A DNA stretch of 64,000 nucleotides from Cyclina sinensis (Eukaryota > Mollusca > Bivalvia > Venerida > Veneridae). Below the pieces are notes generated by a model. The model was not told the DNA's origin and did not search any database. It worked only from the letters and a program-made list of their open reading frames with translations. Every line of letters begins with the position of its first letter. The stretch's first letter is position 1. Shown one piece after another: positions 24,501 to 39,500 of this stretch. The DNA is taken from positions 1,240,001-1,304,000 of the forward strand of contig JAAONU010000001.1 in assembly GCA_012932295.1 (NCBI GenBank), in the 5' to 3' direction. A program made the position numbers and the translations under genes.

Positions 24501-27500
24501 CCCCGTTAGTCACGGGGTAAATACTTTAGTTATAACATTAATTTTGAGACAATCTAATAACCAGATGCCGTGGCTCAGTGGTTTAAGTCGTTGCTCTATA
24601 TTTTACTGACCGAAAGGTCGTGGGTTCGAATCCTGGTAAAGTCAAAACTTTTTTTTTCAGTTTTCATGGTGTATAGAAGCATAATATTATATTTTTTCCA
24701 TAGTATATTCAGCAAAATTTTGTGAGTTAGTCGCTTTAAGAAGTACTTTTCCAATATAGGAGAAAAACAACATGCAGAGGGGGTGGGGGTAGGAGGAGGG
24801 GGAAGAACTTACCCATCCCATGTAAGTTAATACTTTATTTCTAGGCTTAAGATGTTTTAATCCTATATATAAGTACAAGCAAAATCAAGTGACCCCTGGG
24901 GTGGGGCTAACTTTGACCCCAGGGACATGGGTACAAACAATCTTTGCAGGGGTCTTGCCGGTGATCAAGTATTCCAAGTTTGAATGGAATATCTTTGACA
25001 CTTTTTGAGCAATGGACATAAACAAAAAGGTTAACAAGAAATTTTAAGTTAAAAAGGGGCATAACTTTGCAAAAATAAATTTGAGGGTTATCTGCCCTTG
25101 AGAAATGGTGTCACATTTTGATAGCGAACATGTATTCTTAATTTGAAGTAAATAGCTTTGATAATTTCTGAGAAATGGACCTTAACGAAAAAGGTTAACC
25201 AATGCCAATGCCGACAAGGGGGTCATGACAATAGCTTCACTTTTTTTCTTCGAAAAGCTGAGCTAAAAATGGTCATCAGGTAATTCATGAATGAATATAT
25301 AAGCTAGTCAAACTAATCATATTTTGTAATTTCTCCTTTCAGATCAAGTTATTGTCAGAAATCAAGCAAGCAGTCATGAGTTTTTCATATTACCTGAGAG
25401 CAAGTAGGCCTCAGTTGACAATGTAAAATTGTGGTGAAAAAAATTATGAACTAAAGTTATAGAATAAAATAGAACTTTTCCTCACTTACCCACTTTCTCC
25501 TTTTGACCAGATTATATTTGGGCCTATCACAATCGATATATTGCTTGGGGTCATCTTGTTGACCTCAGACTTTTCTGTCAATTTTGAAAGAAACTTTATC
25601 AAGTACCTGAAACAAACAAGGAGGAATTCAATATTAAAATGTCAATAACTGCAAAAAAGAAACATCACAGTTATTTCTAGCATTGGTGCAAATCAAAACT
25701 TATCAAACATGAAAAGAATACTGTATAACGTTTTCTTTCACAATTCTTATTTTCACTACACACATGATAAAAATCTCTATAAAAAGCAAATATTAAGATA
25801 AAAAATTTCATTAGCATTTACTTTGTTTTAGCTTGTGGGTGTCTTCATAAGAATAACACATTGTAATATGATTGAATTAAAACCTGCAACAAGAATTGTA
25901 TACAAGGATTAAAAAACAAGAAATCAGTAGAACCGATGGATGCTCCCCGAATAAATGCCAATTCCAAAAGGGCTATTGTTTAATATGTTTTTCTTTTAAG
26001 TATGAAAAATAACAAAGGGCAATAACTCCTAAATTATGCAAAATAGAGTTATGGTTCTTGCACACTGCACTACTCCTCATAGAGATCTATCTCCCAATAA
26101 AGTTTCATGTTAATATCACTTATACTTTGTGAGATATGCCCTGGACAAAAAATAAGTATGAGAAATTTCAAAAGGCAATAACTCAAAAATTAATAAAGCA
26201 AGAGTTATGGTTCTTGTGCACTGCACTGCTTATCAATGAGATCTGTCTACCTATAAAGTTTCAAGTTGATAACTCTTATACTTTGTGAGATATGCCCTGG
26301 ACAAAAGATAGGTATGAGAAATTTCAAAGGGCAATAACTCAAAAATTAACAAAGCAAGAGTTATGGTTCTTGTGCACTGCACTGCTCCTTAATGAGATCT
26401 AATTACCTATGAAGTTTGGTCTTGATATCTCTCAAAGTTTTTTTGTTATGCTCCGGACAAAATTATGACGGACGGACTTTGTGAAACACTTATGCATGGA
26501 AATGAAATTTACCTTTTGAACTTAAAATCAATAGGGGTTATCTATAAGTACTATCTGAGATGCATCAACCTATAAAGTATGACGTGTCTAAGCTAAAACT
26601 AGACCTAGATATTCTTATGATAAATCTGTATACCAAATTTTATTTCAGTATGTGCAACCTCTGCAAAGAAAATGAACGGAAACTGCAAATAATTGGAATT
26701 TTTCTAAGTCCAAGGGGCATAACTCTGTCAAAAATTGCTCAATCAAACCCAAAACAGAATTTGACCTAGATATTCTTATGATAAATCTGTATACTAAATT
26801 TCATTTCAGTATGTGCAATCTCTGCGAAGAAAATGAACAGAAACTGCAAATAATTGCCAAGGGGCATAACTCTGTCAAAAATTGCTCGATCAAACCCAAA
26901 ACAGAACTTGAATTAGATATTCTTACAATAAATCTGTTTACCAAATTTTGTTTCAGTATGTGCAACCTCTGCGAAGAAAATCAACGGAAACTGTTGGTGG
27001 ACCTACCGACAGACAGCAGCAAAGCAATATGCCCTCCCTTTTTCAAAGGGGCCAAAAAAATATATCGCCTCGGTCAATATCAATTTTTTAGGTATGTATC
27101 ACATCATATTCACCAGCTAAAAAGTCCATTTCTGTATATTGTCACACTGCTCAAACATGTAATTATGTTCTCATCATGTTCTCATAACTATTTCTTTTAA
27201 CATTTATTTAATGTTTTGTAATGATATTATACTGAATAAAGGAGTGCAATAAACACCAAACACTTATTAACTAGTAACAAGGACACTAACTTTAATTGCA
27301 TGTACAATGTATACAATAACAACATCATTTTAATAACGTGTCCATACAATGATGCTCCAGCAAAGGTGTGGAAACATTTGCAAAATAACCAGTGCCTTCA
27401 AGTTGCTGTAGGTAAATTAGGTGTGAAAACTACAAGTTAGGACCACAGGTGTTCATCGAGTTATCAAGTTAACCAAGGCTTGAGTTATTGATGTAAAAAT

Positions 27501-30500
27501 TAGTTAAAATAAGGGGGAAAAGGCCAGGACCATGGTGATAGCTCAAGTTATCCCAGGTAATTTTGCACCTCTAATAAATAACCTGTTTCGAAACTGTTTG
27601 AATCCATTTCACACTGTGTTTAAAATACCTTTGTTTTTTAACTATCTTTTTTTTGCTAACTTCTGGTCATAGTTTTCTGTTGACTGGTATCACCTCTTGA
27701 TTCCTATATTTCATTTTTTATAAAGTACATGTATGTGCAGTGTCTATTCTAGGACGCGCGATTGCGGGATTCACGCTATTTTTTCAAAGATCGCGCACAT
27801 TTTTGAAACATGTGCGCGAAAATCGCGCATCCAAATCGGTAAACTTGCACAAAAACTGCCGGAATTCCTAGTCGGGGATTAATTTACATGAACACCGGAA
27901 AACAAAGGGGGGTAATCCGAAGCTAAATAAAATGAATTATGGTCGTTTCGTCAAACCGTCGTTTCGTCAAACTTATTTTATATAGCAAGCAAAAAGTCGT
28001 TTCGTCAGATTAATAATATATAGTATTTCACACCTATTGAAATCAAATTATAACTGATTGCTGAAGTGTGTTTGTGATTCATTAAAATGAATGTGCAATC
28101 GGCAACCTAAATAGCGGGATAATAATCTAATTTGTATAATTACCGGTAAGACAAACAATTAATCAGCGGTACCTTTGCGCGACGTTTAATGTGAACAGCT
28201 TTAACGTTAATAGTCTGTTTGCATGTGATTGCATCTGTTTGACACTTCGGTAAAATCGGTAGTTATCTATTCTAAAAATTAAGTTTGACGAACAAACTAC
28301 CTGTTTTGTACAGAAAAATAAGTTTGACGAAACGACGGTTTGACGAAACGACCAACACCCAATAAAATAGACACAAGGTGTTTAACCGAACGAAAATACT
28401 AGTGTTTACATTCAACATGTGAAATGCTTAAACAATGGTGTTTGGTATTGGTCCCCCCATGTTTTTGAAAATCCCCCCTATTTTTTTAAGTGAGGGGGGA
28501 AATTCACCCCTATTTCTGAATTTCTAGAATAGACACATAATGTGTTTAAAATCACAGCTCCTGAATTCTTTACATCAAGCACGGAAATACAATAGGGCAA
28601 TTCCAGTAATTAGTGTATGAGGGGGGACAGCACCCGAAATTTTTAATTGTGGGTCATGGGGTGAACTGGAAATTTACAATTATGCATGGTGGGGATCCTT
28701 ACAAAAGCGTAATTATAGGTCATGGGTCTTTGACAAATACAAAAAACTGCGGTGGGGTCCATAGACCCATATTCATTTAATAATTAAATTAATGGGGAAG
28801 AAAAAACAATATTGGTCTTGCAGTTGTTTTGCCCGCTGGATGTTAAAGACTCATGCAGAGATTAGTCATTACCAACATTCATTAGTTACCTCCCTTGTGT
28901 TCACAACAACCATGGGGGACAAAAGTGGTTGATAGACAACATCGTGAAATGGCTACATGCCATTGGCTTTGGGTTTCTTGAAGCAAAATTTAGAGGTAAT
29001 ACATTTTTCCTATTGATAATTATATTATATATCAGACAAAATAATCAAGCTACGTGGTACTATGGAAGCCCATCACTTCGTAACTGTACCTGTGTTTGGA
29101 CCTGTCAGTTTTCGGACATAAACTCAGCATGCAAAAGCCACAATAATTCAATGCTGGAAAGATAAAGCAGCCTTCTTTCTTTAAAAATTAATATGCCCAG
29201 AGGGTTTTCACACAAAAAATAAAGACAGGGTACGTGGATAGATTGTAAAATTCGAAATTGTGGGTGATGGGGCTTCAAAAAAATCAATAAAGCTGGGTTG
29301 TGGGTCTGGTAATTTATTTATATTTATGGGTGGTGGGGGGCTTCAAAAAAGTGCCGTCCTCTCCCCCCATACACTTATTACTGGAATTGCCTATACTGTC
29401 ATAAGTCCAACTGCAAAAAATATAAATGAAAAAGTACATACCTAAAATTATCATAGTTTGGTTTTGGTAATCTATCTACAATGCACCAGAGTGCCTGTAA
29501 CCTCTGTTCTTGTGATCTACAACAGAAAATTGTATAAAGTAAAGAACAGTTATGTGCTTGTTTCCTATTGTGTCACCCCAACTGAATAGGGCAAGCCTCC
29601 CACGCTAAAGAGATATCTTAACTATTGCACAGTCTTACTCTCAGATTCCTCATCCTACAGACCAGGTCCACAGGCCATTTGAGTATTCTTAAGCTGGCTG
29701 TTGGCTCAGCAACAAGCCTTGTCAAAACAAGCCCTGTAGAGATTCAAACTTTCAACCTTTCACTCTGTAAGTAGGTGCCTTAATCACTAGGTCAGAGATG
29801 GTACAATGAATTGTAATAACCATAATATGCCCTAATATGCCCTAGTCAAAACAATTGTTTCCTCCCATGACATGCCTAGCAATTTTCAAAGAATCTGTTA
29901 ACTCATCTGAAGTGTCTACCTATCTTATGAAAAAAAGGAATATGACTTTCTCTAAGAACTGCACAAAAGCTAGTTTTGAACACGGTTATATTCTAAACCA
30001 GTGCTCTTGTCTATATTATAATAAAATTTTGAAAACAGAAGATCTGACGATGAGAACAATGTAGGACAGGAAGTAGCAGTTTAAAACATATACTTTGATG
30101 TTCAATGAAATCTAGGAAGTTAATTAAATGCCGCTACATGTGTTAGTGGTAATGTGTCTAGCAGTAATATTCTCATGACCTGTGTAGAAAAACTGATAAC
30201 ATGTGTCATTCAAAAGGCCACACCTTTTTTATTTTTTGGTTTACGGGATTGTTTTGTAACAGAGTCCACTGAAATGTCGATGGAAAAAAAAACATGCTTG
30301 TGTCAAACGAAAAATGGAAAAGTGTACAGTACATAATATACATCACTCTCATTATTTAATACATATATTCATATTCCGCTAAAACACAAGCATTTTAAAC
30401 TCTTGTAATATTTTCCAGTTTTATATAATAATCCAACAAAAGCACCACTAGGTTTTTCTTATGTTCTGTACCCATCAGGAAAAATAAAAACTTCAATTAC

Positions 30501-33500
30501 CTTTTTTTTTCTACATTTTGAAAAATTATGTTAGGTGCATTGTGTAAACCAATAAATATAAAAGTAGTGGCCTTATGTTCTTTTTTAAAAAAAATAACCA
30601 ACTCTTGATGCTATCAAATAGCTTATACAACATAACTGATCTAAGTAAATACTGTATGTTGTCTACATGAGACTGAAGACAACAATTAATTCATTTTGAA
30701 TCTGAAATGTTGAACATCTTTAATTACAGCTGTATTTTCAACTGATATCATATTTACAATGCATCAGCAGACTTCTTTTACATTTGCAATTTCAGATATA
30801 AATTATTAATCCTTCATATTGCTAAAATAACGTTTGTTTTGATCTAAAAAGCTGCTTTTCTTCAATTGCCAATTCTGACACATCCAAACATAAAATTCTC
30901 AACAGCATGATAAATACCAATATACAAAGAGTTATGAGATAAATGTGACTTTACTTACTGTTGGGCTGCATCCATGAATTCCTGGAAGAGACTGAAAGTT
31001 AGCAGTGGTTCAGGTAACTCTCGTAAGTACTGCTTCAAAGCTCCTAGAAATTATATCATAAAGATGCAGAACACACTCAGGTTTTAAAACAATCTAATTA
31101 CAAAACTGCATGTAACTTTTTAAATTTATAAATACCAAAATCACAACAGAAAATAATGAAATTTAGGCTAAAAGTCAAACTGGTAAAATGATACACAAAA
31201 GTTAGGTTAAAAATTGTCTGGTTTTTTGACATCTGCCAAAAGCTCATGTCTAGTTATTTTCAACCTAGAAATAAATCTGCAAGTAAAATAAAATGTACTT
31301 TGACAGTATTGGTAAAGCATAAGAAAATCAGAGTTGAAAGACTTAATTTATTTAAAGACTCAAATTTGCTAAAGAAAATCCTTCAACAATTTTGCCCAGT
31401 GAGAAATTTAACTGTTGACTTTCTAAAAAACTAATTCAAATCATACCTGCTACTGTGTGAGGATCCAGTTCTCCATTGTCTTCAATTTCTATACCTGCAT
31501 CAAATGATGCCTACAAAAAATATTTGGAACACTTAAAACTTTAAAGTCTGATGAAAAGAGAACAATCTTTTTCTAGTGGGCATTTATCTTTTGATGTTGT
31601 GTTTGTATGACACAAAGACCATTTTGTAGTGGTAGTTACTGTAAACCAAGAAACTTGGATATCACATCTTGCATTTTTCATATTGAGATGATCTGCAGTG
31701 AAGCCATAAAAAATCACCTTTTAAAGAGGACAGCCCTTATTTAACTGGCGATTTAAATTCATGAAAAAAGCCATCATCCAGGAAAGTTAACACACAAACA
31801 CATTTCTTGGTTTACTGTAGTAGTGAAGGGGTGACTGATACGCATTTCAGCAAATAGGTAAGAATTTTAGATGAATATTGATCATGCCAGCAACAAGCTT
31901 TCAGCACTCTTACAGAACATTGTCAACAAGGTGCTTTTTTTAACCAGTTTAAGCATTATTTGTGTGCCATAGTACTTAATTTGTAACCAGAACTTTTTTT
32001 ATAACTTATTCTGTTATGCAGTCACAGTAACATTTTCATCAATCAACTGTTGGGGGTAACCCAACTGCTTTAAACACTTGTATGCACTTAAAAGAATAAC
32101 CCTACAGAGCACTCACTTTTAACTTTTTCACTTTTGATGCCATTCCAGCTATTCTAAACAAACCCTGAAAAGAGAAACAAAAGTTTATATTCAATACCAA
32201 TTAAATAACAGCTCATCACAGACTAGAATTCTAAACTTGATATTACTGGTGAGTGTTCTTGATAAAAATTCACAATTATTTTAGAGAAGTTCACTGTAAG
32301 TATTTCATTCATCTAATAGAAATGATTTTGTTTATAATTTAAGGAACAGAATATAGCATTTCTTATTCTTGCTGAAACTTCAAAATCTTGCTATTCATTA
32401 TCCTTTCATCATAATTTGTTAAAATTTTTATCTGACTTTGGGTACACTTTAGGTTTCTGTCTACAATTTTCACACATCTACAGGCAAGTAGATTTTCTGT
32501 AGAGTTCTAAAACAAAAGTTTCATCACCTCTTCCTCTAAACCTGTTTCGAGTAAGAAGCAGACACATGCTTCAATAGGCTGAGCTATATCACGATTGGTT
32601 ACACGTAAATGCTCTTCAAGTGGAACACCATAAACTGGTTTCGAAGGGTTACAGCTAAGTGCTTCTTGCATTTTTGGTATTGCTTTCTCTATTATGTCTA
32701 AAGCCTGTCTATGATAACTGGCTTGAGCCTCCAGTAACTGCAAGAAACAACAACCATTCCATAAAGTCATTCTAATAATATAGTCATACTGCTCAGATCA
32801 TGGGACAATATTCAGCCAACTTAACAACTGAAACTTGTAATACCGGTACTTCGCAGATGCTAAACAGCTGTATCAGATTTTAATAGAATCATCTTCCAAT
32901 GTTGCGGACTACAACACAAAACCTTTCTTTGAATAAAATTACCTATATGTTTTGCACAGTTTCTTTCTTTTACCTCTTGATATCAACAGTCTTCAATTTG
33001 ATATAAAATGCTTATACTGGCTGTCCACAAGTGTGTAATATATACACTGTTCTTTACAATCAAATCTTATAACTATTTGTCATGAAAATGATATCTGCAA
33101 ACATATTGTAATTGTATGCATTCTGTGACTCATTTTCCTGAAGCATTCAAATGGTTTGAGTTCTGTTGAACACTTTATCATGTATATACATTATGAAGGT
33201 GGCTATAAACTGTCAAAGTATTTATTCATAGCATGAAAAGAACAAGTTTCATCTTGTCCTAAAGAAAATGCCAAGATTATTTATCATTTCAAAATGAGAA
33301 CTGCTATTCTTAAAGATTACTATTCATTACTCTGACAGACTTCAACTAGAGCTATCACAAAAGTGTTTAATACCACCTGCATTCCGTTTTTTTGTAATGG
33401 GGCAGCCATTTGAAGAGTGGGGAGGGGATGTCAGGTTAGACATTAGACTTAACATGATTAAAAAGGACTGCAGAAACCTGTAGAAAAAACCTGCATCTGT

Positions 33501-36500
33501 ACAATGGTCATCAAATAATCTTAATTGTGAGGGTATAAAATCAATAATTTTGCAGCAGATGTGCAAATTTATGGTCAAGTTGATGTGACTGAAGCCCATG
33601 TGTTAGTTTTCAGGCAGGCAAATAACCGAAAGCAAATTATGTTCCGGAAACCATTTTCTCATTTTGAAGCACTGTGACCTTGACTTGATGGTTTGACCCA
33701 AAAATCAATAGGGACCATCCTTGATTGAGTGGAAGTTTATGTGAAAGCTTTAATGCAGGTAGATCATAAGGAATGCAAGTTATGGTCCAGAAATGGTTGT
33801 GTCTACTGACAGACAGACAAGCTGATTCTATTATGCACCCCACAACTTGGTTGTAGGGGTATAATTAAAAGGATATTTGGTACTTAATTGAATCAGTTTA
33901 AAATAGCTTCTCTTGAAGTATAAAAAAATCCCATTCAAACCTCAAAAGACTATTACAGTAATACTGTTATTTGTACAAGGTTTTTTAAATCAAGTTTTAA
34001 TATTAAGGTTATTCAGTAAAAATTCAAGCCGGCTGTTATCCAAACCACCATTCCTTGGAAGAAATAATCTACAATTAACTTCCTTTGTAACTTTTCTTTT
34101 TCATTGAAGTATCCAAGCCTAAGACAATTTTGGGAAATAAGGTTGTGAAATAAAACAAATATTATACTGCAAGGAAAAAAAGAAGTGATTTTAAATCAAA
34201 GACATTCACTGCTAGACCATAGAGGAAGCCAAATTAAATACACACTAGAGAAAAACTACTTGAGAAGTTAAATGTATATACAAAATACACTTGATTATTA
34301 CACAAATACTCACATATACTAGGTTCTGACTGTGATCTGCCTCTTTTGATATAAAGTTTAACATGCCTGTTGTGTATGCATCCTGGAAATAAGGGAAATC
34401 AGTTCACATAATGTAGGCTGACAGGTGCAAAAAGTGATGTAGCTTTAATCTAAAATTCATAAAATCAAAGCATTAACACTCTACCTAACTGGCAATGACT
34501 TTACTTTCAGTCATTTTAAAACACTTAGCATTATAATTATAGCAGGCAAAAAATGCAAAGAACATAAACATTACTCATTTAGTTTTACATTCTTCACTGC
34601 TGTATTGTATTGTCAATTCTCGCATCATATGATAAATCACATGGGATGACAGTCTCAGAGGTCAAACTAGAACTCACAACCATAGATTAGACTATGACTG
34701 TCTCAGAAGTCAAACTAGAACTCACAACTATAGATTAGACTGTGACTGTCTCAGAGGTCAAACTACAACCCACAACTATACATTAGACTGTGACCGTCTC
34801 AGATGTCAAACTAGTACTCACAATTAAAGATTAGACTGTGACTGTCACAGAGTCAAAACTAGAACTCACAACTATAGATTAGACTGTGACTGTCTCATAG
34901 GTCAAACTAGAACTCACAACTATAGATTAGACTGTGACTGTTTCAGAGGTTAAACCAGAACTCACAACTATAGATTAGACTATGACTGTCTCAGAGGTCA
35001 AACTAGTACTCACAACTATAGATTAGACTGTGACTGTCTCAGAGTCAAAACTAGAACTCAAAACTATAGATTAGACTGTGACTGTCTCATAGGTCAAACT
35101 AGAACTCAAAACTATAGATTAGACTGTGACTGTTTCAGAGGTCAAACCAGAACTCACAACTATAGATTAGACTATGACTGTCTCAGAGGTCAAAGTAGTA
35201 CTCACAACTATAGATCATACTATGACTGTCTCAGAGGTCAAACTAGAACTCACAACTATAGATCATACTATGACTGTCTCAGAAGTCAAACTAGTACTCA
35301 CAATTATAGATTAGACTATGACTGTCTCAGAGGTCAAACTATACTCACAACTATAGATTAGACTGCAACTGTCTCAGAGGTCAAACTAGTACTCACAACT
35401 ATAGATTAGACTATGACTGTCTCAGAGGTCAAACTATACTCACAACTATAGATTAGACTATGACTGTCTCAGACGTCAAACTATACTCACAACTATAGAT
35501 TAGACTGCAACTGTCTCAGAGGTAAAACTATACTCACAACTATAGATTAGACTATGACTGTCTCAGAGGTCAAACTAGTGTTCACAACTATAGATTAGAC
35601 TATGACTTTCTCAGACGTCAAACTATACTCACAACTATAGATTAGACTGCAACCGTCTCAGAGGTCAAACTAGAACTCAGAACTATAGATTAGACTATGA
35701 CTGTCTCAGAGGTCAAACTATAACTCACAACTATAGATCAGACTATGACTTTTACAGTCCAACTCTACTGAAGAATTTGACTTATACATTCAAATGGAAG
35801 GAAGGAGTTTGATGCTTGACCCCTGACCTACAGCTGCCCATCAAAAACTACCCCTGAAACAATCATATTTAGAATGAATTTAGCATTGTTTCTGGCTGAT
35901 CTAATGCTGCTAAGAGATAGTAAATTTACTAATAGGTAACTTTTTAACAGATGAAATGTCTCTATCTGAAGCACTCAGACATGTGACTCAGATGTTGAAC
36001 TGTTGTTGTAGTGGAATCTGACACTATTTCTATCTTACCTTTGCTTGTTCCATGCGGCTAACAGTATCTTCTCTATCTTACCTTTGCTTGTTCCATGCGG
36101 CTAACAGTATCTTCTCTATCTTACCTTTGCTTGTTCCATGCGGCTAACAGTATCTTCTCTATCTTACCTTTGCTTGTTCCACCTGGCTAACAGTAACTTC
36201 TCTATCTTACCTTTGCTTGATCCACGCGGCTAACAGTAACTTCTCTATCTTACCTTTGCTTGATCCACCCGGCTAACAGTATCTTCTAGTTCCTCCTTTA
36301 CTGTATCTGCTTTTGCGGCAGCAGTCATCATGTTTACACCAGGCACCTGGGTCTGACGTACAGCACTATTGTATCTGTAAGTTTAAAACTTTTATTTTCA
36401 CTGCTGTTACATTTACTTCGTATATGACAGATCAGTTAAATACTACCTTACAGTGACTCTACTGATATCTTAGGAACACTACAAATGTTGTTGTTTTTTT

Positions 36501-39500
36501 TACATTTTACTTCCCTGTGATTTTCATTTTTAATATTTGTAAAACAGGTAACTTTAAAGAAATAAAAAATCCAGTTTCACTTACAATGATAAAACATACT
36601 AAAATAAAAGGGTTCACATATATGGTATAGCTATGCTCCTATTACGCATTTCCAAACTTCAAATAGCTAAATAAAATCTTATATCAACAAACATTCAGAA
36701 AACATCAACTGTTTTTGTCAAAACTGGATATCACATCCACTATCAGAATGTGAATTACTTACAGTCACATGGGGAGTCACAAGACTTTAGACATACCTAA
36801 ACCTATCACAGATAAAATGAATTTCCACAGGCTAAGTTAATGGCAAAAGAAAAAAGAATGAATGCTGAGAGAATATGTGCAGTCCCAAAACTTTGTTCTG
36901 TTACATCCAATAGAATATAGGCTAGAAGGAACAGATTAAAATCAAAGTTTATATTTGTTTTTATTTTTTATTTACACACCAAGTGATTGATCACGTGTTG
37001 TGTAGTGAAGTCATGCTGATGCACTCTTTATAAAATGCCTATGAAAAAAGGTTAAGATGGTGGTCAACTGTTAAGTTGTTGTCAAAATATTTGTTAAAAA
37101 AAACACTTCAATGGCTAAAATTTCATCATGTAATATATCTTAAGAATTAAAACAAGAGCAATTCTAACTTACAGAAAATTTACCCAGTCTGCTGAGAAGA
37201 AAATATTCTGTCAATACTGCTAAATAATGATTATTCAATTCAAATGCTTGAGTAAAGAGCTGTACTTTTGCTAATACTGATGTCTTTTAAAATACATGTA
37301 ATACAAACCGGCTTTTTGCAGAGTCCATATCTAGAGTGACTTTATTCAAAGCTTTCTTCAGCTTGGAAATCTGTGGAATTTCATGCTGTAATAGAATAAT
37401 GGTAAAAGAAAGCAAATAGTTACAGACATAAAACAAACTGAGGGCAGTAAATAGGAAAGCAGAACAAGTGCTAAATCCTATAATCTCAAACAATATCCAT
37501 TGTAGAACACTTGTCAAAAGAGACAACAGACTATGATGTTTCATTGTATGTTTATAATATAGTGGCTATTAATTTAAGAGGTCATTAAATTAATATTCTA
37601 TGAAATGAATATTGTCAAACCAATAAGCTTAAATCATTTCATTGTATGTTTATAATATAATGGCTATTAATTTAAGAGGTCATTTAATAAATGTTCTCTG
37701 AAATGAATATTGTCAAACCAATAAGCTTAAATCAAAATGTGTATGAACACACTAAGGTGTCCTGATGCTTATGCTTTAAGTAAATGAACAAAAAGGACTA
37801 ACGGCTCATTACTACTATCAGCATGTTTGACATGTAAAGACCAGTAATGACTTATTTTATAATGTTACACTACAATACCTCTACTATTGCCTGTAATGGT
37901 TCTAGCACGGTTTTTTCAACATCTAGTTCATACTGCAAGTGTTTCTGGGCTAGGGAATTCTGACATTCTCCACACAGCTGATACAACTGCCTGTTCAATA
38001 AAATAAACATTTTAGCTCAACTTCTGCTGGATTACACAACAACTGGGAATGTCTAATAATATCAAATTAAGATACTGACAAATAGAATTTAAAATATATA
38101 ACTGAGGAATTTTAAATAATTTCCCAAGTCAAAAGTCTATAAATTTGAATTATTAGCAAACTGGGATATACTATGCAATTTCCATGAAACTATCTAAATC
38201 AGTACAGTAAGTCTGCCATGCAAACTTCTGTGCATAACTTCTTAAAATAAGTTTAAGAAGACTTTTCTACATAACCAGTCTTCTGGCATTTTCTAAAACT
38301 TCTAAGGAAGTTTAAATTTATCAACAGGGAAAATTAATGATTTTTTTCAAAAGGAAAGCACTCTATACTGTTACTTAACAAAAATAAGGAAAAAAATATG
38401 ACAATGCACCAAAATACTTTTTTGTTCCTCCTTTCTAATATACAATTAAAAAGATCTTAAAAGTTCTTAAATCAAAACCTGTAACACGTATTAATTTCTA
38501 ATCTGACAGCAACTGAACAGACAACAGTTGAATAAATGCCAACAGCATAATTTATTGTAAGTTTCTGATCACACTAAGCCAAAAAATATGACAATATGTA
38601 AAATACAGAGAGTGAATTAAAGGGCCACACCCTTATAACTAACCAATGATATACTGTGCATCTATTTTATTCACTCACAATAAAAGAAGATGATACAGTG
38701 AAGTAGAACATATGTTAAATCTTTCCTTATTGCTCTAATGCCCCGTTCTTGAATTATCTCTTTAATTTTCAAAAAAACTTGTATGGAGCATAACTAGAAA
38801 ACTATATGAGATAATTACTTTAAACTTCACACACTGGAACATGAGCTCTAACAAACTGTCCATTTCTAATAAACTGCTATCCAACTAAAATTATACAAGA
38901 ACTACCTTTTCAGAAAATCATTCCACCACTCTGGTGCTATACTTTGGAATTATACAACAGTCTGCATGTGTAACAAATTCCATTTGCTATTTAAGGAAAT
39001 TACACAACAATTCATGGAAATGTTTGTAACTAAACAGCATAATCTTTCTTTTTCAGTTAAAATATTGAGATGGACATATTCAATTATCTTTTCTTCTGGT
39101 TCTACTTGTTTTACGTTACTTTTTAGTGTATAATTAAATTCATCAGTAAGTTTGCACCCTTATGTGGACTGTATGTAGGATCTGTATTTACCAAATATGT
39201 TAATTGACTGAAAAAAACATAAAGCTGATTATGATCACTGTTACTGTATATAGACCAATATTTAACATATTTAGTTCACCTGTTGTACTTGTTTTAATTT
39301 TCAGTTTCAGTTGTTCAATATCATTCAGTTTTTAAATTTAAGGGTATGCCTATATTACATGTAAGTCAAAGGCACTTACCCCAACACATTGTCAGTTCCT
39401 AAGTAAGACGCAGACTCTATCATACTGTGTCCAACACCAGCCTCTGGCATTTTTTTCTACAGATGACAAATAATATATTCTTAAAACAGACTTGCCAAAC

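Noticed and set aside
24565..24646. Functional tRNA gene
   Set aside because: Boxes A and B are present but the stems do not pair well, and the segment lies inside an inverted-repeat element.
26560..27200. ORFs of 69 and 140 codons repeating MINLYTKF..SMCNLCEEN
   Set aside because: They follow three tandem monomers of about 160 bp within a dispersed repeat, not a protein with repeated domains.
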